Positions 36,838 to 45,502 of a stretch of DNA of 64,000 nt are shown in pieces; positions within the stretch are counted from its first letter, which is position 1; every line of letters starts with the position of its first letter. The notes below the pieces were generated by a model, which saw only the letters and a list, made by a program, of their open reading frames with translations, had not been told where the DNA came from and made no database searches. This DNA comes from Oscillospiraceae bacterium (GTDB taxonomy: Bacteria > Bacillota > Clostridia > Oscillospirales > Acutalibacteraceae). The DNA is taken from contig SVNZ01000003.1 in assembly GCA_015066595.1 (NCBI GenBank), positions 176,836-240,835 of the forward strand, in the 5' to 3' direction. A program made the position numbers and the translations under genes.

Positions 36838-37896
36838 TCATTCCTTAATATTAGTATTGATATCACCACGACTGACTACAACAGTGTAGCCAATCGAGTT
36901 CATTGATTTTTTGAGATTATAAAGGCTTTGGGCGGATTCGTCGCCTGTGCTGATTTTTCCGTCATACAGTGCGTACTTTTTGCGAACAGAAAGTGGGGAG
37001 AGGTTTGGCATAATGACGTTTGCACCTGATAATATCCCTTTTTCTCTACCATCGTTTTTGACAGTGCCCAAAGCTGTGGTTGCGGGAAGCAGGATGTTTG
37101 GTTTTATCAGCCTTATTATAGAAAGCAGATAACAGCAAAGCTCTGCATCACCTGCGTTATAATTTTTAAAAGGAGTGTCTTTATGAGGGATGAAAGGTCC
37201 CACGCCACACATATGGGGTGAAAACTCCTCGATGAAGTTTAAGTCTTGTGCTATGTGAGAAGTAGTCTGAAACGGTGAACCCACCATAAAGCCACAGCCC
37301 ACCTGAAAACCGATTTCTTTTAAATCGTTCAGGCATTTTTTTCTGTTTTTAAGAGTCAAAGTGTCAGGGTGGAGCAGAGCGTAGTGTTCATCACTAGCTG
37401 TTTCGTGTCTTAGAAGATATCTGTCAGCTCCGCTATCGTACAGCTTTTTGAAGCTGTCATATGAGCGCTCTCCGAGCGACAGCGTTACTGCACAGTCAGG
37501 ATGATTCTCTTTGATCGATGAAACTAAATCGCATAGGAAGTTGTCAGTAAAAGTAGCATCTTCGCCACCCTGTAGTACAAAGGTGCGAAAGCCAAGTTCA
37601 TATCCTTCTTTACAACACGAGAGTATCTCGTCTTTACTCAGCCTGTATCTTTCGCAGTTAAGGTTACTTTTTCTGATACCACAGTAGTAGCAGTCGTTTT
37701 TGCAATAGTTGCTTATTTCTATAAGTCCTCGTACAAACACAGACTTTCCATAGTATTTTTCTCTTTGAGCTACTGCGTACTTTTTGAGCAACTGTGAAGC
37801 TTTTTCGTTTTTGTTATCGATAAGATACTGATACTCATCTGTAGTCAGCGAGTGGGTGGTGTTCAGTTTTTTAATCAGTTTTAGTGTCTTATTCAT
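36838..37896 (-). CDS. hydE: [FeFe]-hydrogenase maturase HydE (radical SAM)
   Basis: A 352-residue radical SAM enzyme building the azadithiolate bridge precursor of the H-cluster. Motif NYCKNDCYYCGIRK (Cx3Cx2C) near residue 65; LQGGED, LRHETAS and VGPFIPHKDTPF match HydE. It overlaps the upstream regulator gene by 8 bases and sits 5 bases from hydG. Confidence 0.95.
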   Translation of the reverse strand: MNKTLKLIKKLNTTHSLTTDEYQYLIDNKNEKASQLLKKYAVAQREKYYGKSVFVRGLIEISNYCKNDCYYCGIRKSNLNCERYRLSKDEILSCCKEGYELGFRTFVLQGGEDATFTDNFLCDLVSSIKENHPDCAVTLSLGERSYDSFKKLYDSGADRYLLRHETASDEHYALLHPDTLTLKNRKKCLNDLKEIGFQVGCGFMVGSPFQTTSHIAQDLNFIEEFSPHMCGVGPFIPHKDTPFKNYNAGDAELCCYLLSIIRLIKPNILLPATTALGTVKNDGREKGILSGANVIMPNLSPLSVRKKYALYDGKISTGDESAQSLYNLKKSMNSIGYTVVVSRGDINTNIKE

Positions 37897-38146
37897 GGCT
37901 CATCACATTTGAGTAGGCGGTTTTGACAGCAACACCGTCGATGTTGCCGATTTTTCCCGATAATGCAGAAATAATGTCTTGTGGTGCATCGATAACCACG
38001 CTGATGACAGAAACGCCCTTTTCTCTGTACGGAATTCCCATTCGTCCGATTATGTAATCCCCAGCATCATGCAAGACAGCGTTGAGCTTTTCAGCAGAGT
38101 CACTTTTTTCTACGATGATGCTCATAACAGCGATTCTCTTTTCCAT
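37889..38146 (-). CDS. TM1266-family putative iron-only hydrogenase system regulator
   Basis: An 85-residue ACT/NikR-C-like protein (KRIAVMSIIVE, IIGRMGIPYREKGVSVISVVID) of the family often placed first in hydEGF operons and called a hydrogenase regulator. No DNA-binding domain is visible, so how it acts is unknown. ATG 38146 follows GGAGG. The leader upstream holds the candidate attenuator. Confidence 0.87.
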   Translation of the reverse strand: MEKRIAVMSIIVEKSDSAEKLNAVLHDAGDYIIGRMGIPYREKGVSVISVVIDAPQDIISALSGKIGNIDGVAVKTAYSNVMSHE

Positions 38147-38159
38147 AATAACCTCCAAC

Positions 38160-38272
38160 AAAAAAGCCGTATCATTGTGATACGGCAAAAATAACAAAGT
38201 ACACCTATTTAAGGCGAAATAATATATAGCCGTATCTTTCAGTCAGAGTAATCTTTGTGTCAGATACTTTAC
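38160..38272 (-). promoter_or_regulatory. Candidate attenuator/riboswitch leader of the hydrogenase-maturation operon
   Basis: Read on the minus strand from the predicted start near 38272: z = GUAUCU (38267-38262), A = AGAUACGGC (38237-38229), B = GCCGUAUCA (38186-38178), C = UGAUACGGC (38174-38166), then UUUUUU and the GGAGG of the first gene. B:C is a 9-bp intrinsic terminator. A:B (8 bp) would prevent it. z:A (6 bp) would release B. A CGCCU/AGGUG hairpin lies between A and B. This nested, mutually exclusive pairing is the layout of a transcriptional attenuator. No known riboswitch class recognised. Confidence 0.6.
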
Positions 38273-38278
38273 ACTTAT

Positions 38279-38307
38279 ATTATACTATTTAAATATGCAT
38301 AAATCAA
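38279..38307 (-). promoter_or_regulatory. Promoter of the hydrogenase-maturation operon
   Basis: On the minus strand TTGATT (38307-38302), 17 bases, TATAAT (38284-38279). The TGCATA motif at 38296-38301 lies in the spacer. Confidence 0.8.
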
Positions 38308-38497
38308 GTGGATATATCACTCAAAAAGTATAGAATAACTTGTATATTGTGCATATTATCTTTGGACAAAAAGCTTTGTTTATGCAGAAAAACTGCATAT
38401 TCTGTAATACTATGCAGCATAAATTTGTTAAAATGACCATTATTTTGGTATATGTTGCAGAAAACAAGGGTATTTTGAATAAATATGATAAAAACTA

Positions 38498-38526
38498 TTG
38501 ACATATATGCATAAAATAGCTATAAT
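38498..38526 (+). promoter_or_regulatory. Consensus promoter of argG
   Basis: TTGACA (38498-38503), 17 bases, TATAAT (38521-38526): perfect sigma-A consensus, about 45 bases of leader before argG. Confidence 0.88.
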
Positions 38527-38563
38527 ATATGCATACTTAATAAATTTATTGCATATTTATTCA
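38508..38563 (+). promoter_or_regulatory. ArgR-box-like repeats over the argG promoter
   Basis: TGCATA motifs start at 38508, 38530 and 38550, 20-22 bases apart. The last, TGCATATTTATTCA (38550-38563), matches the ARG box core TGAATWWWWATTCA at 13 of 14 positions. Tandem boxes about 21 bp apart are the usual ArgR hexamer site. They cover the spacer, the -10/start and the leader, which suggests arginine repression (inference). Confidence 0.62.
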
Positions 38564-38578
38564 CGGAGGCGCATTCTT

Positions 38579-39802
38579 ATGAAGAAAGTAAATAAAGAAA
38601 ATATCAAGAAAGTCGTACTCGCTTATTCAGGCGGTCTCGATACATCTATCATCATCCCTTGGCTCAAGGAAAACTACAACAACTGTGAGGTTATTGCGGT
38701 TTCAGGTAACGTTGGTCAGGCTGACGAGCTCGAAGGTCTTGAAGAAAAGGCTATCGCTACAGGTGCTTCTAAGTGCTATATCTTAGACCACACTGACGAG
38801 TATGTTGATGATTTTATCATTCCTACTATGAAAGCAGGCGCTGTGTACGAGGACTATCTCTTAGGTACTTCACACGCTCGTCCTTGTATCGCAAAGGGAC
38901 TTGTTGAAGTAGCTATCAAAGAGGGTGCTGATGCTATCGTTCACGGTTGTACAGGTAAGGGCAACGACCAGGTTCGTTTTGAGCTTGCTATCAAGCACTT
39001 CGCTCCTAATATGCCTATCATCGCTCCATGGCGTGAGTGGGATATCAAGAGCCGTGAAGAAGAAATCGAGTATGCTGAAGCTCACAACATTCCACTTAAA
39101 ATAAACAGAGAAACAAACTACTCAAAAGACAAGAACCTGTGGCATTTATCACACGAGGGTCTTGATCTTGAAGATACAGGCAACGAACCGATGTACGAAA
39201 AGCCTGGTTTCTTGGAGATGAGCGTTTCTCCACTTCAGGCTCCTGATAAGCCAACATACGTTGAGCTTGATTTTGAACAGGGTATTCCTGTAGCACTCAA
39301 TGGTGAAAAAATGAGCGCAAAGAACATCATCTTAAAGCTTAACGAAATCGGTGGTGCAAACGGTATCGGTATCATCGACATCGTAGAAAACCGTCTTGTT
39401 GGTATGAAGTGTCGTGGTGTATATGAGACACCGGGTGGTACTATCCTTTACAAAGCACACAAGGTGCTCGAGAGCATTTGCCTTGATAAAATGACAATGC
39501 ACGAAAAAGAAAGACTTTCTATCACTTTTGCTGAACTTTTATATAACGGTCAGTGGTACACACCACTGCGTGAAGCTCTTTCAGCTTTCGTTGACAAAAC
39601 TCAGGAGAAGGTCACAGGTAAAGTTAAGCTCAAGCTCTACAAAGGCAATATGATAAATGCCGGTGTGTGGAGTCCATACTCACTCTACAGTGAAGAAATC
39701 GCTACATTTGACGAGTCTGATTATGACCAGACTGATTCAGCCGGTTTCATCAATCTCTTCGGACTTCCTATCAAGGTCCAGGCTATGGTTGACGGTAAAT
39801 AA
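38579..39802 (+). CDS. argG: Argininosuccinate synthase
   Basis: A 407-residue enzyme joining citrulline and aspartate with ATP. N-terminal ATP pyrophosphatase loop [28 protein letters not shown] and [15 protein letters not shown] are family blocks. GGAGG at 38565-38569 fixes ATG 38579. It leads the arginine genes but is followed by a stem-loop and a second promoter before argH. Confidence 0.97.
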   Translation: MKKVNKENIKKVVLAYSGGLDTSIIIPWLKENYNNCEVIAVSGNVGQADELEGLEEKAIATGASKCYILDHTDEYVDDFIIPTMKAGAVYEDYLLGTSHARPCIAKGLVEVAIKEGADAIVHGCTGKGNDQVRFELAIKHFAPNMPIIAPWREWDIKSREEEIEYAEAHNIPLKINRETNYSKDKNLWHLSHEGLDLEDTGNEPMYEKPGFLEMSVSPLQAPDKPTYVELDFEQGIPVALNGEKMSAKNIILKLNEIGGANGIGIIDIVENRLVGMKCRGVYETPGGTILYKAHKVLESICLDKMTMHEKERLSITFAELLYNGQWYTPLREALSAFVDKTQEKVTGKVKLKLYKGNMINAGVWSPYSLYSEEIATFDESDYDQTDSAGFINLFGLPIKVQAMVDGK

Positions 39803-39814
39803 TCAAAAAGTATC

Positions 39815-39843
39815 TGTCCTGCGCAGGTTTTCTGTGCAGGACA
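39815..39843 (+). terminator. Stem-loop between argG and argH
   Basis: TGTCCTGCGCAG/CTGTGCAGGACA, 12 bp with one G-T pair, loop GTTTT, followed by only a short T tract. It may be a weak terminator or an mRNA 3'-end stabiliser. Confidence 0.55.
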
Positions 39844-39863
39844 TTTCAAATTTTAAGAAAAAG

Positions 39864-39892
39864 TTGAAAAAATTCGGGCTTTATAGTAAAAT
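39864..39892 (+). promoter_or_regulatory. Promoter of argH-argCJBDF
   Basis: TTGAAA (39864-39869), 17 bases, TAAAAT (39887-39892), ending about 38 bases before argH. Confidence 0.65.
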
Positions 39893-39930
39893 ATACAGGT
39901 TAATGATTTTTTAGTAAGAAGGTATTTATT

Positions 39931-41301
39931 ATGGCTAAAATGTGGGCAGGCAGAACAAGCGGAGAAACATCAAAAATTGCTGACGATTTTAACTCATCTA
40001 TCCGTTTTGACTGTAAGATGTACGAGCAGGATATCAAAGGAAGTATAGCACACGCTATGATGCTCAGCTCAAAAAATATCATCTCAAAAGAAGATGCAGA
40101 AACTTTAGTCGAAGCGCTGGGAAAAATCTTAGACGATATAAACTCAGGTGCACTCGAAATTGATATGGAAGCTGAAGATATCCATATGTTTGTAGAACAA
40201 GTGCTGACACAAAGAGTAGGCGATGTCGGCAAGAAGCTCCACACAGCACGTTCACGTAACGACCAGGTTGCACTTGATCTTAGGATGTATTTAAAAGATG
40301 AGTGCGACGAAATTATAGAGCTCACAAAAAGCTTGATTGAAGCTTTGCTTATTCAGGCTGAAAATAACAAGGAAGTAATTATGCCGGGTTACACACATCT
40401 TCAGCGTGCACAGCCTGTGACCTTCGCTCATCACATGATGGCATATGCTATGATGCTGCTTCGTGATATCGACAGAATAAAGGATACTAAAAAGCGTATG
40501 AACGTATCACCTATCGGCTGTTGTGCACTGGCTGGTACTACATACGACACTGACAGATATCTTGAAGCAGAAAAGTTAGGCTTTGATTCAATAGCACTCA
40601 ACTCACTCGACGGTGTTTCAGATCGTGATTTCTGTGTTGAGCTGCTTTCTGCTATCGCTGTGCTTATGATGCACCTTTCTCGATTTTCTGAGGAGCTTAT
40701 TTTGTGGTCAAGCTGGGAATTCAAGTTCGTTGAGCTGTCCGATTCATTCACAACAGGTTCATCGATTATGCCACAGAAAAAGAACCCTGATATGGCAGAG
40801 CTTGTTCGTGGCAAAACAGCTCGTGTTTACGGTGATCTTATGGCGACACTCACTATGCTCAAGGGACTTCCACTTGCATACAACAAAGATATGCAAGAAG
40901 ACAAAGAGAGCATATTCGATGCTTGCGATACAGTGAAAATGTGTTTAAAAGTCTTTGCTCCTATGATAGAGAGCATGAAGACAAATGCCGATAATATGAA
41001 AAAAGCAGCTTCAGAGGGCTTTATTAACGCAACCGACCTAGCTGACTACCTTGTAAAAAAAGGTATGCCGTTTAGAAGTGCGTACAAGATTTCAGGAAGT
41101 TTAGTTGCTTACTGTATCGAAAACAAGACTATTCTTGAAAATCTTCCACTTGAAAAGTACAAAGAATACTCTGAGCTTTTTGATAAGGACGTATATGAAG
41201 ATATCGACCTTACCACGTGTGTGAACAAACGTATCAGCGTAGGTGGCACATCGGTTGAATCAGTAGAAATGCAGATAAAATTTGTGAAAGAGAGCCTGTA
41301 A
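39931..41301 (+). CDS. argH: Argininosuccinate lyase
   Basis: A 456-residue fumarase-superfamily enzyme releasing arginine and fumarate. Signature GSSIMPQKKNPDMAELVRGK and HTARSRNDQVALDLR are intact. Its TAA shares a base with the argC ATG (TAATG), giving translational coupling. Confidence 0.97.
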   Translation: MAKMWAGRTSGETSKIADDFNSSIRFDCKMYEQDIKGSIAHAMMLSSKNIISKEDAETLVEALGKILDDINSGALEIDMEAEDIHMFVEQVLTQRVGDVGKKLHTARSRNDQVALDLRMYLKDECDEIIELTKSLIEALLIQAENNKEVIMPGYTHLQRAQPVTFAHHMMAYAMMLLRDIDRIKDTKKRMNVSPIGCCALAGTTYDTDRYLEAEKLGFDSIALNSLDGVSDRDFCVELLSAIAVLMMHLSRFSEELILWSSWEFKFVELSDSFTTGSSIMPQKKNPDMAELVRGKTARVYGDLMATLTMLKGLPLAYNKDMQEDKESIFDACDTVKMCLKVFAPMIESMKTNADNMKKAASEGFINATDLADYLVKKGMPFRSAYKISGSLVAYCIENKTILENLPLEKYKEYSELFDKDVYEDIDLTTCVNKRISVGGTSVESVEMQIKFVKESL

Positions 41302-42227
41302 TGTTAAAGAAGGTTTTTATAGACGGAAGTGCAGGTACAACAGGGCTTAGGATATATGACCGCCTCAAAGACCGCACTGATATAAAACTCATCACTTTAT
41401 GCGATGAGTTGAGAAAAGATGTGAGTGCTCGAAAAGAGGCACTCAATAACGCGGACATCGCTTTTTTATGCTTGCCTGACAAGGCGGCTATTGAAGCAGT
41501 ATCACTTATTGAAAATGAGAACACAGCAGTTATTGATACTTCGACAGCTCACAGGGTTCTGAGCGGTTGGACCTACGGCTTTGCTGAACTGCTCGAGTCT
41601 TATGATGAAATAAGAAATTCAAAGCGTATCGCAAATCCCGGTTGCCACGCAAGCGGATTTAACGCACTTGTAGCACCACTGACAAAGGCGGGTGTGCTCA
41701 AAAAGAGTGCACAGCTTTCCTGCTTTTCGCTCACAGGATATTCAGGTGGCGGAAAGCAGATGATAGCACAATACGAAGATGATGCACGTGATACACTGCT
41801 TGATGCGCCACGCATGTACGGACTCACTCAAAATCACAAGCATATCCCAGAAATGGTCAAAGTAAGTGAGCTTGAAAACGCACCGGCGTTTTGTCCTGTT
41901 GTGTCCGATTTTTACGCTGGTATGCAGGTGACTGTACCGATTTTTAAAAGTGACTTAAACGGTAGTCTAAGTGACATCAAAGATATTTACAAGTCAGTGT
42001 ATAGTGGAAAGATAGTTCACTTTGATGATGTTGCTCAAGAAAGCGGATTTATGTCATCCAATGCTTTTGCTTTAAAAGACGATATGCAGATCACCGTATG
42101 CGGTAATGATGACAGAATACTGCTTGTATCACGCTTTGATAATTTAGGCAAGGGCGCGTCAGGCTCTGCTATTCAGAATATGAACATACTCTTAGGTGCA
42201 GATGAATGCACAGGATTAAATATATAA
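41301..42227 (+). CDS. argC: N-acetyl-gamma-glutamyl-phosphate reductase, short (type 2) form
   Basis: A 308-residue reductase in the third step of arginine synthesis. The catalytic Cys lies in IANPGCHASGF and the Rossmann segment is VFIDGSAGTTGLRIYDRL. Length and SLTGYSGGGKQMI mark the shorter type 2 ArgC, rather than the longer form (about 345 residues) of Bacillus. Overlaps argH by one base. Confidence 0.93.
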   Translation: MLKKVFIDGSAGTTGLRIYDRLKDRTDIKLITLCDELRKDVSARKEALNNADIAFLCLPDKAAIEAVSLIENENTAVIDTSTAHRVLSGWTYGFAELLESYDEIRNSKRIANPGCHASGFNALVAPLTKAGVLKKSAQLSCFSLTGYSGGGKQMIAQYEDDARDTLLDAPRMYGLTQNHKHIPEMVKVSELENAPAFCPVVSDFYAGMQVTVPIFKSDLNGSLSDIKDIYKSVYSGKIVHFDDVAQESGFMSSNAFALKDDMQITVCGNDDRILLVSRFDNLGKGASGSAIQNMNILLGADECTGLNI

Positions 42228-42239
42228 AGGAAAGTTTTT

Positions 42240-43454
42240 ATGAAGATAATCTCAGGCGGTGTGTGTGCAGCAAAGGGCTTTAAAGCATCAGGTGTGCACT
42301 GTGGTATCCGCAAAAATCAAAGCAAAAAAGACCTCGCACTTATTGTCAGCGAGAAAAAAGCAGTCACAGCGGCTGTATATACAAGAAATCTTGTCAAAGG
42401 GGCACCGCTGACTGTTACAAAAGAGAATATCGCTGATGGTTTCGCTCAAGCTGTTATCTGTAACTCAGGCAACGCAAATACCTGCAATGCAAACGGTATT
42501 GAGATAGCGAAAGCTATGTGCTGTCTGGTTGAAGATACTACAGGCATCAGTGCATCTGACGTAGTAGTAGCATCAACCGGTGTTATCGGTCAGCCACTCT
42601 CGATTGAGCCAATCAAAAATTCTATCGCACAGATTAACTCACTTTTATCAAATGATGGTTCTTTTGACTGTGCTAGTGCGATTATGACTACTGACACCAT
42701 AGCAAAGGAAGTCGCTGTTGAGTTTGAAATCGACGGTAAGATTTGCCACTTGGGCGGTATCGCTAAGGGTTCTGGTATGATCCACCCTGATATGGCAACA
42801 ATGCTGGTGTTTATTACAAGTGACGTAAATATCAGCAAAGATATGTTGCAAAAAGCGTTGTCTGTTGATGTTGACTCAACCTTTAATATGCTTTCAGTTG
42901 ACGGTGACACATCAACTAACGATATGGTCACAGTAATGTGTAACGGTATGGCAGAAAATGTAGAGATAAGCACTGAGGGTGAGAGCTTTGACGCTTTTAT
43001 GAAAGCCCTCAACACTGTCAATATGGCACTGTGCAGAATGATAGCTGCAGATGGCGAAGGAGCTACAAAGATGCTTGAGTGCAACTGCAGTGGTGCTGAT
43101 AGCTTAGAAACAGCCCGCACTGTTGCAAAAAGCGTTGTTTGCTCAAGTTTGCTCAAAGCTGCGATGTTCGGCGCAGACGCTAACTGGGGAAGAGTGCTGT
43201 GTGCTATCGGCTATAGCAAGGCTGATATAGATGTAGAAAAAGTAGCGGTCAGCTTCAAGTCAAAAAAAGGCGAGATACTTGTGTGCGAAAACGGTGCAGG
43301 TGTTGAGTTTTCTGAAGAAAAAGCAAAAGAGATACTGCTTGAAGATGAAATCGAAATCAACATAATCGTAGGCGACGGTTACTTTAGCTCAAAAGCATGG
43401 GGCTGTGACCTTACATACGACTATGTAAAGATAAACGGTGATTACCGTACATAA
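42240..43454 (+). CDS. argJ: Bifunctional glutamate N-acetyltransferase/amino-acid acetyltransferase
   Basis: A 404-residue ArgJ that recycles the acetyl group from N-acetylornithine to glutamate. The self-cleavage site is in MIHPDMATMLVFITSD (before Thr), and the C-terminal NWGRVLCAIGYS block is present. With ArgJ present the pathway is cyclic, consistent with no argA or argE in the cluster. Confidence 0.96.
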   Translation: MKIISGGVCAAKGFKASGVHCGIRKNQSKKDLALIVSEKKAVTAAVYTRNLVKGAPLTVTKENIADGFAQAVICNSGNANTCNANGIEIAKAMCCLVEDTTGISASDVVVASTGVIGQPLSIEPIKNSIAQINSLLSNDGSFDCASAIMTTDTIAKEVAVEFEIDGKICHLGGIAKGSGMIHPDMATMLVFITSDVNISKDMLQKALSVDVDSTFNMLSVDGDTSTNDMVTVMCNGMAENVEISTEGESFDAFMKALNTVNMALCRMIAADGEGATKMLECNCSGADSLETARTVAKSVVCSSLLKAAMFGADANWGRVLCAIGYSKADIDVEKVAVSFKSKKGEILVCENGAGVEFSEEKAKEILLEDEIEINIIVGDGYFSSKAWGCDLTYDYVKINGDYRT

Positions 43455-43464
43455 GAGGGATATT

Positions 43465-44352
43465 ATGCATACTATCAATTTATCTAATCCGGAGAGAGCA
43501 CAGGTACTTACCGAGGCTCTGCCATATATCAAGCGCTACAACGGAAAAGTTATCGTCGTGAAATACGGTGGCAACGCTATGATTGATGATGAGCTCAAAC
43601 AGCAGGTTATGGAAGACTTGGTCCTTTTGTGGCTTATAGGTATCAAGGTTGTGCTCGTACACGGTGGCGGTCCTGACATCGACGATATTATGTGTAAGCT
43701 CGGCAAAGAGCCTAAGTGGGTGGACGGTCTGCGTGTTACTGACAAAGAGACTGTCGATATCGTACAGATGGTGCTTGCAGGTAAAGTGAACAAGACACTT
43801 GTTAATATGCTCGAAGCAAAGGGCGGCAAAGCTATGGGTATTTCCGGTATGGACGGTATGCTCATTCAGGCTAAGATGAAAGACAAAAAGCTCGGCTTTG
43901 TCGGCGAGATTACTAACATCAACATAAAGCCTGTGGAAGATTTGCTCAGTAACGACTATATCCCGGTCATCTCAACCATCGGTTGCGACAAAGATGGCAA
44001 CGCATATAACATCAACGGTGACACAGCAGCAGCTCATATCGCAGGAGCACTGGGCGCTGAAAGACTTATCATGATGACAGACATCGAGGGCGTGCTCAGG
44101 GACAAAGACGACCCTAACACTCTTATTACAGGACTCACAGTTGAACAAGCCCAGAATCTCTACAAAGACGGTACTATCAAAGGCGGTATGATTCCGAAAA
44201 TCGGGTGTTGCATCGAGGCTATATACAAGGGCGTTAAAAACGTTGTTATCATGGACGGACGAGTACCTCACTCTATACTTATGGAGCTTCTCACTGATGA
44301 GGGTGCAGGTACAATGATCAGAGGCGAAAAAAATGACAGTAAAAAGCATTGA
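43465..44352 (+). CDS. argB: Acetylglutamate kinase
   Basis: A 295-residue amino-acid kinase fold enzyme phosphorylating N-acetylglutamate. Motifs VVKYGGNAM, LVHGGGPDI and KGGMIPKIGCC are present. GAGGGA fixes ATG 43465. The N-terminal extension before the core (about 25 residues) is of the kind seen in arginine-feedback-inhibited, hexameric enzymes. It overlaps argD by 20 bases. Confidence 0.96.
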   Translation: MHTINLSNPERAQVLTEALPYIKRYNGKVIVVKYGGNAMIDDELKQQVMEDLVLLWLIGIKVVLVHGGGPDIDDIMCKLGKEPKWVDGLRVTDKETVDIVQMVLAGKVNKTLVNMLEAKGGKAMGISGMDGMLIQAKMKDKKLGFVGEITNINIKPVEDLLSNDYIPVISTIGCDKDGNAYNINGDTAAAHIAGALGAERLIMMTDIEGVLRDKDDPNTLITGLTVEQAQNLYKDGTIKGGMIPKIGCCIEAIYKGVKNVVIMDGRVPHSILMELLTDEGAGTMIRGEKNDSKKH

Positions 44353-45493
44353 TAAACAATACGTGATGGGCACCTACAACCGCTTTGATCTCCATCTTGT
44401 CGAGGGTAAAGGCTCGCTCATCAAAGATGAAAAAGGTAAAGAGTACATAGATCTCACCTCAGGTATCGGTGTAACCGCTTTTGGTATTGCTGACAAAGAG
44501 TGGAGTGATGCTGTGAAAAATCAACTCGATACTTTGCAGCACGTTTCGAATTTGTACTACACTTCACCTTGTGCTCTTTTAGCACAGCATATATGTGAAA
44601 GAACAGGTATGAGCAAGGTGTTTTTCTCAAACTCAGGTGCAGAAGCTAACGAGTGCGCAATAAAAGTTGCCAGAAAATATGCATCAGACAAAGGATACGA
44701 CAGAGCGAATATCCTGACACTCAAAAACAGCTTTCACGGTAGAACTCTGGCTACACTCAGTGCCACAGGTCAAGAACACTATCACGAACACTTTCAGCCT
44801 TTGCCTACGGGTTTTGTGTATGCTGATGCTAACGATATTGATGATGTAATCAGTACAGCAAAAGCAAATAACGTGTGTGCTATTATGATAGAATGTGTAC
44901 AGGGCGAGGGCGGTGTTGTTCCGCTTTATCCTCATTTTGTCAAAGCGATTGATGAATATGCAAAAGAAAATGATGTACTGCTCATCGTTGATGAGGTACA
45001 GACCGGAAACGGTCGCACAGGTCAGCTTTACGCATATATGAACTACGGTATCAAGCCTGACGTTTTTACTACTGCAAAGGGACTGGGAGGAGGACTCCCT
45101 ATCGGTGCTTGTGTAGTTTCTGAAAAGGCACAGAATGTATTAGGCTTTGGTGACCATGGTTCAACCTACGGTGGAAATCCTGTCGCTTGTGCAGGAGCAC
45201 TTTCTGTTATAGAGCGTATTGACGAAAAGCTCTTGAAAGAAGTCAGAGAAAAAAGCGAGTACATTTTTGATACTCTGGGCAGAGCAAAAGGTGTTGAAAC
45301 AGTCAAAGGCATGGGTCTTATGATTGGCATCAAAACCGTAAAACCTGTATCAGATGTTATCAGAGAATGTATGGAAAACGGGGTGCTGACACTTTCTGCA
45401 AAAGATAAGTTGAGATTACTCCCTGCACTCAACATCGACTTTGATTTACTCAAAAAGGCAGTAGAGATAATAAAAAATGCCTGCAAAATATAG
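44333..45493 (+). CDS. argD: Acetylornithine aminotransferase
   Basis: A 386-residue class III PLP aminotransferase. NSFHGRTLATLSATG, LLIVDEVQTGNGRTG and the PLP lysine in TTAKGLGGGLPIGA are visible. It starts within the end of argB. Confidence 0.95.
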   Translation: MTVKSIDKQYVMGTYNRFDLHLVEGKGSLIKDEKGKEYIDLTSGIGVTAFGIADKEWSDAVKNQLDTLQHVSNLYYTSPCALLAQHICERTGMSKVFFSNSGAEANECAIKVARKYASDKGYDRANILTLKNSFHGRTLATLSATGQEHYHEHFQPLPTGFVYADANDIDDVISTAKANNVCAIMIECVQGEGGVVPLYPHFVKAIDEYAKENDVLLIVDEVQTGNGRTGQLYAYMNYGIKPDVFTTAKGLGGGLPIGACVVSEKAQNVLGFGDHGSTYGGNPVACAGALSVIERIDEKLLKEVREKSEYIFDTLGRAKGVETVKGMGLMIGIKTVKPVSDVIRECMENGVLTLSAKDKLRLLPALNIDFDLLKKAVEIIKNACKI

Positions 45494-45502
45494 GAGGATA
45501 TT

